Below are positions 1-6,582 of a DNA stretch of 8,175 nt, piece by piece. The number at the start of each line of letters is the position of its first letter. Positions within the stretch are counted from its first letter, which is position 1. The position numbers and the translations under genes were made by a program. Source of the stretch: Chloroflexota bacterium (GTDB taxonomy: Bacteria > Chloroflexota > Limnocylindria > Limnocylindrales > CSP1-4); assembly GCA_016875645.1 (NCBI GenBank), contig VGPE01000117.1, forward strand, positions 1 to 8,175, in the 5' to 3' direction. Below the pieces are notes generated by a model, which saw only the letters and a list, made by a program, of their open reading frames with translations, did no database searches and had not been told where the DNA came from.

Positions 1-150
1 GGACGCCGGGGCCGAGGTTCCCGCGGTCGGGCGGGCCGTGGCGGGTGCGGTCGACCGCCGCGCGAACGCCGGCGGCTCGGTCGGCTCGCAGGCAGCGACC
101 ACGCAGGCCGCGACGAACAGCGCGACCAGCGCGCCGGGGATGCGCCTCAT
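1..150 (-). CDS. Lipoprotein, N-terminal part only (runs off left edge)
   Basis: An open frame of 50 codons starts with ATG at 150 and continues past the window edge. The translation begins MRRIPGALVALFVAAC and reaches a lipobox VVAAC with Cys21, so it looks like a lipoprotein signal peptide: a short basic N-region, a hydrophobic core, then Cys. Cys16 (FVAAC) is a second possible lipidation site. After Cys21 the chain becomes rich in Pro, Ala, Thr and Ser, a typical extracytoplasmic linker, with no folded domain yet visible. The ATG overlaps the TGA stop of the DppC-type permease by four bases (ATGA) and has no strong Shine-Dalgarno sequence of its own, so translational coupling is likely. 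It should therefore be the next gene of the same transport operon. It could be a second binding protein or an unrelated surface lipoprotein; the function cannot be told from 50 residues. Confidence 0.72.
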   Translation of the reverse strand, partial: MRRIPGALVALFVAACVVAACEPTEPPAFARRSTAPATARPTAGTSAPAS

Positions 151-1118
151 CCGCGCTTCGCCGTCCGTGGATCCAGTGCGTCGCGCAGCCCGTCGCCGAT
201 GAAGTTGACGCCCAGGACCATGAGCGTGATCGCGACGGCCGCGGGCATCCATTGCCACGGCACGTCGTTGAGGACGTTGGGGTTCACGGCCTCGGTGATG
301 AGGTTGCCCCAGCTGGACTGCGGCGGCCGGACGCCGAGGCCCAGAAAGCTCAGGCTCGACTCGAGCAGGATCGCCGTCGCCACGCCGAACGTCGCCACGA
401 CCGTGAGCGGCCCGAAGATGTTGGGCAGCATGTGCCGGAACAGGATCGTCCGGTCGCCGACGCCCACGACGCGCGCCGCTGTGATGAACTCCGACTCCCG
501 CAGCACCAGCAGCTGGCCGCGGACGAGGCGGCACGTGATCGGCCAGCCGAGCAATCCGATCACGGTGATCACCGAGTAGATGCTGGGCCCGATCGCGGCC
601 ACGAACACGATGATCAGCAGCAGCGGCGGCAACGACATGATCGTGTCCGTGAAGCGCATGATCACCTGGTCGACCTTGCCGCCGTAAAAGCCAGCCGCGA
701 GGCCGAGCAGCGTGCCGATGGCGAGGTAGAGCGCGACGGCGCCGAGGCCCACGATGATCGAGGTCCGGCCGCCGTACAGCAGGCGCGCCCAGATGTCGCG
801 GCCCACGATGTCCGTGCCCAGCGGATGCCAGTCGCTGGGCGGCTTGCGCGAGCCGGTGATGAAGTCGATGTAGTTGGGCGGCCAGGGCGACAGCAGCGGC
901 GCGACGATCGCCATCACGACCACCGTCACGACCACGATGACGCCGACGATGGCGAGCCGGTGGCGCAGGAACCGGCGGATGGCCGCCTGGCCCGCCGAGA
1001 TGTGCTCCACGACGACCTGGGTGGCACCGGTCGTTCCCCACGGATCGGCAGGCGTGGGGGAGGCCGGGGCCGGCGTTGCCGGCGGGCTCGAATCGCTGGG
1101 CTGCGCGATGGTCGACAT
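147..1118 (-). CDS. Peptide-type ABC transporter permease, DppC/OppC family
   Basis: This is a 323-residue inner-membrane permease of the binding-protein-dependent transport family (BPD_transp_1) found in peptide/nickel/glycoside importers. A Pro/Ala/Ser-rich cytoplasmic N-terminus (about residues 1-40) precedes the first membrane segment (about 57-76). The stretch HPLGTDIVGRDIWARLLYGG (98-117) is the signature of the DppC/OppC N-terminal region. The EAA loop that contacts the ATPase lies at about 210-233 (EFITAARVVGVGD then FRHMLPN). The C-terminus ends in GDGLRDALDPR, also typical of the family. Length is normal apart from the slightly long N-terminal tail. It starts 9 bases after the stop of the DppB-type gene and its own stop overlaps the next gene start. 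The two permeases should form a heterodimer; the ATPase subunits are not in the window. Substrate is unknown: family-5 systems import peptides, nickel, opines, oligosaccharides and other solutes. Confidence 0.95.
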   Translation of the reverse strand: MSTIAQPSDSSPPATPAPASPTPADPWGTTGATQVVVEHISAGQAAIRRFLRHRLAIVGVIVVVTVVVMAIVAPLLSPWPPNYIDFITGSRKPPSDWHPLGTDIVGRDIWARLLYGGRTSIIVGLGAVALYLAIGTLLGLAAGFYGGKVDQVIMRFTDTIMSLPPLLLIIVFVAAIGPSIYSVITVIGLLGWPITCRLVRGQLLVLRESEFITAARVVGVGDRTILFRHMLPNIFGPLTVVATFGVATAILLESSLSFLGLGVRPPQSSWGNLITEAVNPNVLNDVPWQWMPAAVAITLMVLGVNFIGDGLRDALDPRTAKRG

Positions 1119-1127
1119 CGGTGACGG

Positions 1128-2105
1128 CTACTTCGCCCGGTCCAGGCGCACGCGGGGATCCGCCATCGCATAGCCGATGTCCGCGATCAGGTTGGCCAGC
1201 AGGACCGCGACGCCGGTGATGAGAATGACCGCCATCATGAGCGACGGGTCGCGGGCATTGGCCGCCTTCACCACCATCTGGCCCATGCCGTTCCACGCGA
1301 AGATCTGCTCGGTGATGACCGCGCCGGCCACGGACTCCGGGATCAGCAGCGCGAGCAGCGTGATGATCGGGATCAGGCCGTTGCGCAGCGCGTGGCGCGT
1401 CGTCACCAGCCACGGGAGCACACCCTTGGCGCGCGCGGTGGTGATGTAGTCGCTGCTCAGCACGTCGAGCATGCTCGCCCGCGTGTAGCGCACCAGCGGT
1501 GCCGCATTCACGATCGCCAGCACCGAGGCGGGCAACACGACATGCCAGATCGCATCCCCGATGTCGTGCCGGTTCGTGCTGTGCAGCTCGCTCGTCGGGA
1601 AGAGCCGCAGGTTCACGGCGAAGACGTAGACGAACACGAGGCCCAGCACGAACACGGGCGTGGACGCGAGGAAGATGGCCATGCCGTTGAGGCTGTAGTC
1701 CAGTTTCGAGTACTGGCGCACGGCGCTGATCACGCCCACGGGTATCGCGATCACCACCGCCAGGGTGAGCGCGATGATCATCAGGAAGAGGGTCTGCGGC
1801 AGGCGCGAGCCGACCTCGTACGCGATGGAGCGCTTCGACGTGACGGAGTAGCCGAAGTCGCCCTGGACGACCTTGCCCAGCCAGATCAAGTACTGATTGG
1901 GGAAGATCGGCTGGTCGAAGCCGAGGCGCTTGCGCTCGGCCTCGAGGACCTCGGGCCTGGACATCAGGTTGGCCAGGACTTCCGGGTTCAGCGACGCGGT
2001 CAGCGGGTCGCCGGGCGTCATCTTGAGCGCGACGAACCCGATGATCGTGATTCCCAGCAGGACGGGGATCGAGATGAGCAGCCGACGAAGGATGTAGGCG
2101 CCCAC
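1128..2105 (-). CDS. Peptide-type ABC transporter permease, DppB/OppB family
   Basis: This is a 325-residue permease. The N-terminus MGAYILRRLLISIPVLLGI, followed by a transmembrane segment and TPGDPL, is the hallmark of DppB/OppB proteins. The periplasmic region QPIFPNQYLIWLGKVVQGDFG (about 65-85) and the EAA loop at about 219-245 (DYITTARAKGV then RHALRNGLIPI) are family signatures, as is the terminal YAMADPRVR. The GTG start at 2105 is supported by a perfect AGGAGG five bases upstream (2111-2116). It lies downstream of the solute-binding gene with an 83-base gap. That gap, together with the first codons, can fold into a long hairpin that would hide both the ribosome binding site and the start codon, which may lower permease output relative to the binding protein. 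It partners with the DppC-type permease encoded immediately after it. Confidence 0.95.
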   Translation of the reverse strand: MGAYILRRLLISIPVLLGITIIGFVALKMTPGDPLTASLNPEVLANLMSRPEVLEAERKRLGFDQPIFPNQYLIWLGKVVQGDFGYSVTSKRSIAYEVGSRLPQTLFLMIIALTLAVVIAIPVGVISAVRQYSKLDYSLNGMAIFLASTPVFVLGLVFVYVFAVNLRLFPTSELHSTNRHDIGDAIWHVVLPASVLAIVNAAPLVRYTRASMLDVLSSDYITTARAKGVLPWLVTTRHALRNGLIPIITLLALLIPESVAGAVITEQIFAWNGMGQMVVKAANARDPSLMMAVILITGVAVLLANLIADIGYAMADPRVRLDRAK

Positions 2106-2149
2106 CGGGGCCTCCTATGCGATTGATCGGAGGCGGCCGGTGGGCGCCT
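2096..2149 (-). promoter_or_regulatory. Extended intergenic hairpin covering RBS and start of the DppB-type gene
   Basis: Bases 2096-2108 and 2137-2149 are a perfect 13-bp inverted repeat. Nested inside, 2110-2115 (GCCTCC) and 2129-2134 (GGAGGC) pair for another 6 bp, leaving a 13-base loop (2116-2128) and a 1/2-base internal bulge. In the minus-strand transcript the inner stem contains most of the AGGAGG ribosome binding site (2111-2116) and the outer stem contains the GTG start (2103-2105). No U-run follows, so it is not a classical intrinsic terminator. Known roles for such intergenic stems after binding-protein genes include protection of the upstream mRNA from 3' exonucleases and reduced translation of the permease genes. 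That role here is inference. Confidence 0.75.
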
Positions 2150-2188
2150 GCATCACTGGCTCAGGACAAGTGCGACGAAGTCAGGCGA

Positions 2189-3946
2189 CTAAGGCGCGTA
2201 GGTCCAATCGAGGATGGACTGGAACGACTCTCGCTCGTTCGGGTAGATGCGGAAGCCGCCCCCGAGCCGATCCGAGTAGACGTGCAGGTAGTTGGGCTGC
2301 CACAGATGGAAGATCGGGATGTTGGTGCTGAGCTTGCGGGCAAGCTCGTGGAGCACCTCGTCCTGGGCCTCACCGGACAGGCCGGCGGCCTCCTTGAACA
2401 GCGCCTGGTAGGCGCACTCGCCGCGGTCGTCGCCGACGTCGAGCTTGAGGTACGTGACGCCGATGCCCGGGCAGGCCGTGTAGATCTCGGACTGGTACCA
2501 GCCCACGCCTTCGGACCCGCCGAAGGACAGGTAGATCTCCCAGTCGTTGTTCTTCTCGATGAACTCCACGTACGGAGCCGTGGGGAAGGCCGACAGCTCC
2601 ACGGTGATGCCGAGGTTCTCCTGGATGTACTGCTGGAGGGCCGGGGCGGTCAGCGTGAAGTTCGGGTCCTCTGCGAGGTAGATCAGCTCGATCGACTTCT
2701 TGTCCTTGAACGCGGACGTTGCCAGCAGCTCCTTGGCCTTGTCCACGTTGAAGTCGTACTTGTCGAGGTCGTCGTAGAGCTTGAAGCCGGGCGGGATGCC
2801 GTAGTTGAGCGAGGCCCGGCCGCCGAGCACCTGCTCGATGATCTCCGGCCGGTTGATCGCGTAGGCGATCGCCTGGCGGAACGCGGCGTCGGTCTGGCTG
2901 TGGTTGAAGTTGAGGGCGAAGATGCCGACGCCCGGGACGTTCAACTGCTTGAGGCCGGCCACGCTAGCGAGACCGGGGCCTTCCAGCGGCGGGACGCGGA
3001 TGACGAGATCGAGCTCGCCCGCCTTGAGCTGGGCGACGGAGACGTTGGACTCCTGGATCTTGTAGACGATCTGCTCGACCGGGCCGTCCTTGCCCTTCCA
3101 GTAGCCCTTCTTGGCCTTGAAATTGGCGCCGGTCGCGGAGATCGAGGTCTCGAAGTCGTACGGGCCGGAGCCGATGGTCACGCCGGCTGTGCCGAGGCAG
3201 AACTCGCAGGAGTCAGCCTGCTCACCCGTCAGCTCGCCGAGGATGTGGACCGGCTGGATGTAGTAGTAGGCGCCGGCGAGACGCCGCAGGAACGTCCCAT
3301 CGGGCTTCGAGAGCGTGATCTCGATCGTGTGATCGTCGATCTTCTTGAGGCCTTCGGGGATGGTTCCCGGGGCGATGGCCGTGCCCGATCCGTTCTCGCC
3401 GCCCTTGACGTTCCGGTACATCTCGAGTCCGAACTGCTTCAGGGCGGTCGGGTACCAGCTCGTCCAGGCGATCGTGAAGAAGACGTCCTCGACAGTGACC
3501 GGCTGGCCGTCGCTCCACACCGCGCGCTCGTCGAGCTCGAAGGTGTAGACGGTCGCGTCCGGGGATGCCGTCCAGGACTTGGCGAGGTCGGGCAGGATCG
3601 TGACCTCGTCGCTGTCCACGTCAACCAGCGTGCTGAAGGTAATGTCCGCCATCAGCTCCTGGTTGCCCGTGCCGAGGTTGACCGGGTGGATGCTCGGCAG
3701 GAAGTCCGAGATGCGGGCGACGCGCAGGACGCTGGGCCGAGCGGCGGGCGTCGGGGCCGCCGTCGGGGCAGCGGTTGGGGCAGCGGTCGGAGCAGCCGTG
3801 GGGGCCGCCGTTGGGGCAGCCGTTGGGGCAGCCGTGGGGGCTGCCGTTGGGGCGGCGGTCGGGGCTGTCGTAGCCGCCGGCGTCGAGCTACAGGCCGACG
3901 CGATCAACATGACCGCGGTGGCAATGGTGAGCAACCGTGCCCGCAT
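2189..3946 (-). CDS. ABC transporter solute-binding lipoprotein, family 5 (DppA/OppA-like)
   Basis: This is a 585-residue extracytoplasmic binding protein. A signal peptide (MRARLLTIATAVMLIASAC) ends at the lipidated Cys19. It is followed by a disordered linker of nine exact Ala-Pro-Thr-Ala units (28-63) plus one variant unit, then the SBP_bac_5 domain (about 73-585). Supporting landmarks are the region ILPDLAKSWTASPDATVYTF (117-136), RAVWSDGQPVTVEDV (141-155), SGPYDF near 260-265 and AFRQAIAYAINR (355-366). The ATG at 3946 was chosen because GAGGAGG sits five bases upstream and because it puts a proper signal peptide at the N-terminus; an upstream ATG at 4000 would add 18 residues that spoil it. 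Two cysteine pairs (247/250 and 492/511) could form disulfides outside the cell. It heads the transporter genes and delivers the solute to the two permeases. Its ligand is unknown; the family name 'peptide-binding' should not be taken literally. Confidence 0.95.
   Translation of the reverse strand: MRARLLTIATAVMLIASACSSTPAATTAPTAAPTAAPTAAPTAAPTAAPTAAPTAAPTAAPTAAPTPAARPSVLRVARISDFLPSIHPVNLGTGNQELMADITFSTLVDVDSDEVTILPDLAKSWTASPDATVYTFELDERAVWSDGQPVTVEDVFFTIAWTSWYPTALKQFGLEMYRNVKGGENGSGTAIAPGTIPEGLKKIDDHTIEITLSKPDGTFLRRLAGAYYYIQPVHILGELTGEQADSCEFCLGTAGVTIGSGPYDFETSISATGANFKAKKGYWKGKDGPVEQIVYKIQESNVSVAQLKAGELDLVIRVPPLEGPGLASVAGLKQLNVPGVGIFALNFNHSQTDAAFRQAIAYAINRPEIIEQVLGGRASLNYGIPPGFKLYDDLDKYDFNVDKAKELLATSAFKDKKSIELIYLAEDPNFTLTAPALQQYIQENLGITVELSAFPTAPYVEFIEKNNDWEIYLSFGGSEGVGWYQSEIYTACPGIGVTYLKLDVGDDRGECAYQALFKEAAGLSGEAQDEVLHELARKLSTNIPIFHLWQPNYLHVYSDRLGGGFRIYPNERESFQSILDWTYAP
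3746..3865 (-). repeat. 12-bp tandem repeat encoding the Ala-Pro-Thr-Ala linker
   Basis: Nine consecutive in-frame 12-bp units (3758-3865) each encode Ala-Pro-Thr-Ala, followed by a tenth (3746-3757) encoding Ala-Pro-Thr-Pro. The units differ at synonymous third positions (Thr as ACG/ACC, Pro as CCG/CCA/CCC, Ala as GCC/GCT/GCG/GCA), so the array is diverged at DNA level while the peptide is exactly kept. It forms a flexible spacer between the lipid anchor and the binding domain. Linkers of this composition are common in Chloroflexota lipoproteins. Confidence 0.9.
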
Positions 3947-3951
3947 CCGTG

Positions 3952-3958
3952 CCTCCTC
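3952..3958 (-). promoter_or_regulatory. Ribosome binding site deciding the binding-protein start
   Basis: The transcript carries GAGGAGG at 3958-3952, five bases before the ATG at 3946. This strong, well-spaced Shine-Dalgarno sequence fixes the start at 3946 rather than at the in-frame ATG at 4000. Confidence 0.85.
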
Positions 3959-3959
3959 A

Positions 3960-4000
3960 ATGCGAACGCGAAACGCCGCGACGGGTGCGGCGGATCGCAT
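3960..4000 (-). promoter_or_regulatory. Structured 5' leader hairpin of the transporter mRNA
   Basis: In the 129-bp gap before the binding-protein gene, 3960-3965 pairs with 3995-4000 (6 bp) and 3974-3979 pairs with 3987-3992 (6 bp, 7-base loop), separated by an asymmetric internal loop of 8 and 2 bases. The structure ends just upstream of the GAGGAGG ribosome binding site (3952-3958). It may be a leader element or a protein-binding site, or a chance fold of G+C-rich DNA. Confidence 0.4.
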
Positions 4001-4029
4001 CGTGGAGCCCCCCCCCGTCGAAGTGTCAA
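3999..4029 (-). promoter_or_regulatory. Candidate promoter for the transporter genes, with a G9 spacer tract
   Basis: Reading on the minus strand, a perfect -35-like TTGACA lies at 4029-4024. A weak -10-like CACGAT lies at 4004-3999 (19-base spacer; only three of six consensus matches). The spacer includes nine consecutive G (C on the plus strand, 4008-4016). Its position, about 50-80 bases before the binding-protein start and after the stop of the oxidoreductase gene, fits an internal promoter for the transport genes. The -10 is poor, so confidence is limited. Confidence 0.4.
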
Positions 4030-4075
4030 GTTGGTTTCAGTGGCAGCGCATTTCCGTTGGCTGATTCGAGTGCGC

Positions 4076-5089
4076 TCACATCGTCCGCAGTGATGGCTCC
4101 AGGGGCAGTCTGACCGATTGGCCGCGGTCGCTGGCGATGCGCGCCGCATCGATGAGTTCCATGGTGTCGCGCCCCCAGCTGCCGCTGACCAGGGCCTGAC
4201 CGCGGTCGCGGATCGCGCGGAGGATGTCCCGCAGCTCGTCCGCGTAGGCCTTCAGGCGGATCGGATCGTTCGGATCGTTGGGGTCGAACGGGGCCTGCTC
4301 GAAGACGGTGCGCCAGCCGCGGGCGTCGCCGAGCTTGACCGCCCCGTACGAGTCGAGGTCGATCATTCCCTTCGAGCCAGTGATCAGGTAGTTGCCCATC
4401 GACCCGAGGCCCGGCTGTGGCAGCTCATAGGTGATCCAGATGCTGGCCAGGACGTCATTGGCGAAGCGGTAGAGGGCCATCGTGCTGCCGCGTGCGGGCG
4501 GGACTCGAAAGGAGGCCTGCTGGCCGAAGGCAATCGTCGCCGGGCTGCCCACGATCCCGCGCACGACGTCGAGGACGTGGAAGCCCATGTCGGCATACGG
4601 TTCGTTGTCCGGCTCCGCAGCCTCGTCCTGGGTGATCACCCCCTGGGCGCGGATCATGCGGAGGTCGCCGATGGCACCGTCCCTGATGAGCTGGATTGCC
4701 GCCACGGGCGCTGCCCGGAACCGGTGCTGAGAGCAGACGGCAAGGACCGTGCCGGCCTTCTCGTGCGCCGCGACCATCGCGTCGGCCTCGCCCACGGTCT
4801 GGGACATCGGCTTCTCGACCAGCGCGTGCTTGCCGGCCTCGGCCACCTGGACCACGTAGTCGCGATGGGAGTCCGGCTGCGTCGCCACGACGACGAGGTC
4901 GATGTCGTTGCGCGCGAGCAGGCTGGCCGGGCTGGACTCGAGGGCCGCGCCGTAGTCGCGCGCCAATGCCTCCGCCCGTCGCCCGCCCGCGACGGCGACC
5001 ACCTGCGTGTCGTCGACGTGGTTCGCTGCCACCTCGGCCCAGGTGCGACCCATGAAGCCCGTCCCGATGACGCCGATCCTGGTGCTCAC
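4076..5089 (-). CDS. Gfo/Idh/MocA-family NAD(P)-dependent oxidoreductase
   Basis: This is a 337-residue cytoplasmic dehydrogenase. An N-terminal Rossmann domain opens with RIGVIGTGFMG (nucleotide-binding GxGxxG, Gly9-Gly14). The family motif EKP (Glu92-Lys93-Pro94) supplies the catalytic lysine. The C-terminal alpha/beta domain has DMGFHVLD (167-174), matching the DxGxHxxD active-site motif with Asp167 and His171. All key residues are intact, so activity is expected. Such enzymes oxidise or reduce a hydroxyl or keto group on sugars, inositols, sugar acids or similar compounds. The GTG at 5089 was chosen because GGAGGG lies at 5094-5099 and because it begins right at the Rossmann strand; a longer frame from 5179 would add 30 residues overlapping the hydrolase gene. 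It is 44 bp downstream of the hydrolase gene and 129 bp upstream of the transporter, so probably co-transcribed with the hydrolase. The substrate cannot be named. Confidence 0.93.
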   Translation of the reverse strand: MSTRIGVIGTGFMGRTWAEVAANHVDDTQVVAVAGGRRAEALARDYGAALESSPASLLARNDIDLVVVATQPDSHRDYVVQVAEAGKHALVEKPMSQTVGEADAMVAAHEKAGTVLAVCSQHRFRAAPVAAIQLIRDGAIGDLRMIRAQGVITQDEAAEPDNEPYADMGFHVLDVVRGIVGSPATIAFGQQASFRVPPARGSTMALYRFANDVLASIWITYELPQPGLGSMGNYLITGSKGMIDLDSYGAVKLGDARGWRTVFEQAPFDPNDPNDPIRLKAYADELRDILRAIRDRGQALVSGSWGRDTMELIDAARIASDRGQSVRLPLEPSLRTM

Positions 5090-5133
5090 CCATCCCTCCA
5101 GTGCGATGAAGCCCGAGTATGCCCGGATCGCGC

Positions 5134-6534
5134 TCAGGTGCGCTCGTACACGAAGCCGCCGACCTCGAACCGCGACCACCCGCCGTCAGCCGCGCGGTCA
5201 GAGAAGACCAGGAGTTCGCCCGCCCCCCGGCCGTCGAGCGCCCGCAGGCGATCCGGACCTTCGACCCGAAGGCGCGTCGGGGCATGGAGCACGTACTCGC
5301 CGCGGTCGGCCGCCAGCAGGTGCAGACCGCCGGCCCGCCATTCGAGGCGCACGGGGAAGCCGGGGTCGGCGAACCATGCGCCGAGGAAGGGACGCGCCAC
5401 GTCGGGGAGGGCTTCCGTCGCGGGTGGCGGAGGCGGGGCGGCCGCCGGTGCCGCTCGGCGCGGTCCGCCGAGCATGTCGGCGAAGAGATCTGCCGCGACG
5501 CCCGGAGCAGCGCCGCGGCTGGGCCAGAGGTTCGCGAGCACGATGACCCCGGTCCGGCTCGGAACGTGGAAGGCGACGTAGCTGCTGAAGCCGAACACGC
5601 CGCCTCCGTGTCCGTGCACGGGACCGCCGAGGTCGGTGGTCAGCTCCCAGCCCAGGGTCCGGGACGTCGCCGGCCCCGAATTGACGGCCGTCGCCGCCTG
5701 CATCTCGACGAGTGTCGCGTCCGGCAGCACGTGCGCTGCCGGGCCGCCCGGGAACTGGGCGGCGATCCAGCGCGCGAGGTCAGCCGCGGTCGTGATCAGC
5801 TGGCCGGCCGACGCGATCCCGTTGAGGCTCGCGTACGGAGCGGGCCGATGCGAGCCGCCGAGCGGACGCGACGTCACCCAGGAATCGGCAAGGGCCGCCG
5901 CGGGATCCGGCGTCGCGGGATCGAAGCGGCTGTCCGGCATGTCCAGCGGGCCCAGGATGTTCGCGCGCAGGTACTCGACGTACGGGACGCCGCTCCGACG
6001 CGCCACGACCTCGCCCAGCAGTCCATAGGCCAGGTTGGAGTACTTGAAGCCTTCACCGGGGGCGATCGCGACATCCGTGTCGGGGAACGCCGCGAGGATC
6101 TCCTCCAGTGATGGGAATCGCCCGGCCGCCCACGAGGGCAGGGGCGCCTCGGTGGGCAGGCCCGACTGGTGGAGCAGCATCCGGCGCAGCGTGACGTCAG
6201 CCACGGGCCCGCCGAATGGCCGGGCCGCGGCGAACTCCGGCAGGTGGACGACCAGCTGGTCGTCCAGGTCGAGAAGGCCGGCGTCGCGCAGGCGGAAGAT
6301 CGACGTGGCGGTGAACGGCTTCGTGATCGAGGCGACGCGCCACGCCGTTCGCGGCGTCGGCGGCTTCTGCGGACCCTCCGCCGCGACGGAGCCGGCGCCG
6401 GCGAACTGCACGATCTCGCCATGCTCGTCGGTGATCGCGACGGCGATCGCGGGTAGCTCGAATGCGGCGCGGGCGGCCTCTGTTCGCTCGTCGAGGTCTG
6501 TGGGGATGGCACGGGCGTCTGATGGCTTCGTCAT
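5134..6534 (-). CDS. Serine hydrolase, class C beta-lactamase/esterase fold (peptidase S12-like)
   Basis: This is a 466-residue enzyme of the beta-lactamase-related family (penicillin-binding-protein fold). The catalytic SxxK motif is Ser69-Ile-Thr-Lys72 in RVASITKPF, the second motif YxN is Tyr165-Ser-Asn167, and the third (KTG-equivalent) is HGHGG at 307-311. The catalytic domain covers about 20-355. A Pro/Ala-rich linker (about 361-377) then leads to a C-terminal beta-rich domain of about 90 residues, as seen in some D-aminopeptidase-like and esterase members. No signal peptide or membrane segment is seen, so it should act in the cytoplasm, which argues against a defence or cell-wall role and for hydrolysis of an imported ester or amide. 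The ATG at 6534 is preferred, with GGGAG about 12 bases upstream; an ATG at 6555 would add seven residues but has no clear ribosome binding site. Longer in-frame extension runs antisense to the neighbouring enolase-superfamily gene and is not credible. Confidence 0.92.
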   Translation of the reverse strand: MTKPSDARAIPTDLDERTEAARAAFELPAIAVAITDEHGEIVQFAGAGSVAAEGPQKPPTPRTAWRVASITKPFTATSIFRLRDAGLLDLDDQLVVHLPEFAAARPFGGPVADVTLRRMLLHQSGLPTEAPLPSWAAGRFPSLEEILAAFPDTDVAIAPGEGFKYSNLAYGLLGEVVARRSGVPYVEYLRANILGPLDMPDSRFDPATPDPAAALADSWVTSRPLGGSHRPAPYASLNGIASAGQLITTAADLARWIAAQFPGGPAAHVLPDATLVEMQAATAVNSGPATSRTLGWELTTDLGGPVHGHGGGVFGFSSYVAFHVPSRTGVIVLANLWPSRGAAPGVAADLFADMLGGPRRAAPAAAPPPPPATEALPDVARPFLGAWFADPGFPVRLEWRAGGLHLLAADRGEYVLHAPTRLRVEGPDRLRALDGRGAGELLVFSDRAADGGWSRFEVGGFVYERT

Positions 6535-6582
6535 GGTGTGCCCATACTCCCGCATCGGCGGACCGCATGTGAGGTGGGACAG
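6535..6582. promoter_or_regulatory. Short divergent intergenic region
   Basis: Only 48 bp separate the divergent hydrolase and enolase-superfamily start codons. It holds both ribosome binding sites: GAGGTGG at 6571-6577 for the plus-strand gene, and GGGAG on the minus strand at about 6547-6551. A CCGCAT hexamer is directly repeated at 6550-6555 and 6563-6568. No convincing -10/-35 pair is visible, so at least one promoter probably lies inside the opposite gene. The arrangement suggests joint control by one regulator, but no operator can be proven. Confidence 0.4.

Noticed and set aside
45..1124. 359-codon plus-strand frame opposite the DppC-type permease
   Set aside because: Arg/Asp/His-rich shadow of a well-supported permease gene on the other strand; no domain is recognisable.
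3746..3865. CRISPR-like or minisatellite array
   Set aside because: The 12-bp units are contiguous, in frame, without spacers, and encode a protein linker.
3947..4000. Upstream ATG at 4000 as start of the binding protein
   Set aside because: It would place 18 residues before a normal lipoprotein signal peptide and lacks a good ribosome binding site, while GAGGAGG precedes the ATG at 3946.
4045..4076. Inverted repeat AGCGCA/TGCGCT at the end of the oxidoreductase gene as a terminator
   Set aside because: Only 6 bp with a 20-base loop and no U-run; too weak for an intrinsic terminator.
2117..4093. 658-codon open frame on the plus strand opposite the binding-protein gene
   Set aside because: It is antisense to a clear family-5 binding protein, is made mostly of Arg/Gly/Asp/Val/Leu typical of G+C-rich shadow frames, and has no recognisable domain or signal. 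The open frame follows from codon bias of the real gene.
4118..5581. 487-codon plus-strand frame opposite the oxidoreductase and hydrolase genes
   Set aside because: It crosses two real minus-strand genes and their gap, has shadow-frame composition and no family motif.
6550..6568. Direct repeat CCGCAT as an operator between the divergent genes
   Set aside because: Only two 6-base copies in G+C-rich DNA; chance occurrence is plausible and no dyad symmetry is seen.
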